Assembly: GCF_001652265.1 (NCBI RefSeq)
Contig: NZ_LWBS01000011.1
Location: 135,291-199,290, forward strand
Reading direction: 5' to 3'
Length of the DNA stretch: 64,000 nt
Source of the DNA: Rhizobium leguminosarum
GTDB lineage: Bacteria > Pseudomonadota > Alphaproteobacteria > Rhizobiales > Rhizobiaceae
Shown here piece after piece: positions 62,373-64,000 of this stretch (within the stretch, counting starts at the first letter, position 1; every line of letters starts with the position of its first letter). A program made the position numbers and the translations under genes. The notes beneath the pieces are model-generated. The model was not told where the DNA came from, searched no databases, and saw only the letters and a list, made by a program, of their open reading frames with translations.

Positions 62373-62843
62373 TTATTCGTCATCCATCAAATGAAACTCC
62401 CGCGCCGCCTGAGGGCAGAGAAGCCTGAACTGCTCGATCAGCGGCGGCATCCCCGAAGCGCACGATACGTCTGAATTCTCTGGCAATGGGAAAGTGACGC
62501 GCCACGGTTTTCCGGCAGAAGGTTCGAAGGATAGGGTGCCTTCGCTGCAATTGGCGGTGGAACGGAAAGTGTCTTTCCCATTCACCCTTGTGTACTTCGC
62601 CACGCACTTCTTTACCGTAAGCTTGCCGCCATGTGCTATTGTCTCACCTCCTGGGTCTCGCTCGCAGTATTCCTGGAAGTCGGCCTGAGTGACCTTTCCT
62701 TCCATAACTGCAGTGCTTGAATCGGTGCCGGTTCTGCTGACAAGGGTTCCGTTCCATCCACTACATGAGGCGAGAGGGAAATCTGCGGCCTGCGCCGGGG
62801 ACATGGTAAATGTGAAAAGCACGATACTCACAAGCGATGTCCT
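62373..62843 (-). pseudogene. Secreted protein gene, 5' end cut by IS66
   Basis: The frame reads in from the IS66 end. Native sequence begins at 62843 with RTSLVSIVLFTFTMSPAQA, which looks like the hydrophobic core and cleavage site of a signal peptide whose start and basic n-region are missing. The mature part (ADFPLASCSGWNG to HLMDDE) has six to eight Cys and no domain I recognise. A GTG at 62831 could still give a short product. Confidence 0.7.
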
Positions 62844-64000
62844 GTAAGCGACAAGCCGGGGCCGTTCAGGCGGCGTAGTTCCATGGCATGAGCGCGTCGA
62901 TTTCACTGCTGGGCCATCCATTCGCAAGGCGCTCAAGCGTCTGGGTCAACCAAGCTTGCGGATCGACGGCATTCATCTTTGCCGTTTGCAGGAGCGTCGC
63001 GATGGTCGCCCAAGTCCGGCCGCCACCGTCGCTTCCAGCGAATAGACTATTTTTTCTCGTGATCGCTTGGGGTCTGATTGCTCGCTCGACTATGTTGGAG
63101 TCGAGTTCGATGCGGCCGTCGGTCAGGAAGCGCTCGAAGATGTCTCGACGCGAGATGGCATACCGCAGAGCCTCGGCGAGTTTGGATTTTCCAGAGACGC
63201 GCGGCAGGGTCGCCTGCCAGAGAGTGAAGAGGTCACGGACGATCGCTGCGGAGATCTCCTGGCGTGCAGCGACACGAGCTTCAGGGCTTTGGCCGCGCAC
63301 ACGCTCCTCGATCTCCCATAACCTCGCCATACGCTCGACGGTGTCGGTAGCGACTTTCGAGCTCTTTGCGACATGCAACTCGTAGAACTTTCTCCGGCTG
63401 TGCGACCAACAGCCGGCCAGGATGGCGCTGTCATTGCCTCCATCTTTCCGGACGAGCTTGTTATAAGCGGCATATCCATCGACCTGCAGGATTCCACGAT
63501 AGCCGCTCAGGTGTCGTGCGACACACTCGGTGGCTCGACTGTCCTCGAAGCGATAGGCTACCATCGGTGGACCGCTGCCCCCAAAAGTCCGGTCATCCCT
63601 GGCATACGCCCATAGCCATGCCGTCTTCGCTGATCCGGAACCAGGAGCAAGTGTGGGCAAGGTCGTTTCGTCGGCAAAGATCCGTTCGGCCTTCTTGATC
63701 TCATCGAGGATGTAGTCGGCGAGGATATTGAGCTCGAACCCCAGCTTGCCCATCCATTGAGCCATCAGCTTGCGGTCGAGTTCGACCTTGTCGCGTGCGT
63801 AGATGGCTTCCTGGCGATAGAGTGGCAGCCCGTCGGCATATTTGGAAACGGCGATCTGGGCCAGAAGTGCTTCCGTGGGAATGCCACCTTCGATGATGTG
63901 TGCCGGAGCCGCCGCCTGGACGACACCATCCTCGTTCCTAAAGGCATACTTCGGCCGGCGGGTGACGATGACACGGAACTTCGCTGCCACGACATCCAGC
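62844..64000 (-). mobile_element. IS66-family insertion sequence, truncated by window edge
   Basis: The visible end begins GTAAGCGACAAGCC, the GTAAGC terminus usual for IS66 elements, 22 bp beyond the transposase stop. The adjoining octamer GATGTCCT (62836-62843) would be the target duplication. The other end and the accessory tnpA/tnpB genes are outside the window. Confidence 0.8.
62866..64000 (-). CDS. IS66 transposase (TnpC), N-terminus beyond window
   Basis: At least 374 residues visible. The zinc-finger-side region (VSKYADGLPLYRQEAIYAR) and DDE core are present: FADETTLP (first Asp), ILQVDGYAAYNKL (second Asp), and ELDSNIVERAIRP (Glu). It ends LMPWNYAA, the standard IS66 C-terminus. It appears intact within the window. 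Confidence 0.92.
   Translation of the reverse strand, partial: LDVVAAKFRVIVTRRPKYAFRNEDGVVQAAAPAHIIEGGIPTEALLAQIAVSKYADGLPLYRQEAIYARDKVELDRKLMAQWMGKLGFELNILADYILDEIKKAERIFADETTLPTLAPGSGSAKTAWLWAYARDDRTFGGSGPPMVAYRFEDSRATECVARHLSGYRGILQVDGYAAYNKLVRKDGGNDSAILAGCWSHSRRKFYELHVAKSSKVATDTVERMARLWEIEERVRGQSPEARVAARQEISAAIVRDLFTLWQATLPRVSGKSKLAEALRYAISRRDIFERFLTDGRIELDSNIVERAIRPQAITRKNSLFAGSDGGGRTWATIATLLQTAKMNAVDPQAWLTQTLERLANGWPSSEIDALMPWNYAA

Noticed and set aside
61432..64000. Prophage or genomic island boundary
   Set aside because: A toxin-antitoxin remnant and one IS element are not enough; no integrase, att repeat or tRNA is present.
1..64000. tRNA or rRNA genes
   Set aside because: No T-loop/acceptor pattern or rRNA-like conserved segments were seen on either strand by eye.

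Overview
The window reads as chromosomal DNA of a Rhizobium close to the R. etli / R. leguminosarum group. The basis is the frcBCAK fructose transporter with its ROK regulator, the pyrC/pyrE/frk/pgi core genes, high-GC alphaproteobacterial codon use, and many copies of palindromic intergenic repeats of the RIME type known from Rhizobium. It is mostly housekeeping and catabolic DNA. The right third (about 46-64 kb) is more accessory and carries small regulators, repeat pairs, a decayed toxin-antitoxin pair and an IS66 element cut by the window edge.

Layout. 0-6 kb: a partial TetR gene divergent from an SDR gene, a MITE-like element with 34-bp perfect terminal repeats, a TetR/SnoaL/TfoX operon, and a GGDEF-EAL gene broken by one in-frame TGA. 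6-19.4 kb: fructose and pyrimidine block, with an RbsD-like mutarotase, frcR, frcBCAK, pyrC, a GGDEF cyclase, small enzymes, pyrE and fructokinase frk. 19.5-30 kb: an ArsR regulator beside a frameshifted desaturase, then otsA, pgi, fadD, a PRC-barrel protein and a GH2 beta-mannosidase. 30-34.4 kb: a four-gene ABC importer matching E. coli osmF-yehYXW in order and lengths. 34.9-36.9 kb: a LysR-type regulator with two N-terminal HTH domains, translationally coupled to cutC. 37.1-46.3 kb: a sugar catabolic regulon (ABC importer, FucU-type mutarotase, aldose dehydrogenase, UxaA-type dehydratase, Zn alcohol dehydrogenase) divided into two transcription units. The two units share a 22-bp operator-like site and lie next to a GntR regulator with two winged-helix domains. 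This is the most system-like part of the window.

46.8-64 kb: a BacA-domain ABC transporter, MarR/SnoaL, two ArsR-SRPBCC pairs around a RibD-like reductase, a phosphotransferase-like protein lacking its usual catalytic Asp, and a lone SecDF-P1-like secreted protein. These are followed by a class III nucleotide cyclase enclosed by a 235-bp inverted repeat pair, a methyltransferase, a DHA2 drug exporter, and a HigB/HigA-type pair whose toxin frame is broken. The broken toxin now reads in frame into the antitoxin. Last is a secreted-protein gene cut at its 5' end by IS66.

How the genes work together: FrcBCA imports fructose, Frk phosphorylates it, and Pgi interconverts the hexose phosphates, all within 18 kb. 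Several regulator-target pairs carry clear palindromes in their shared promoters. No tRNA, rRNA or CRISPR array was seen. All functional calls come from reading motifs and lengths, without database searches.
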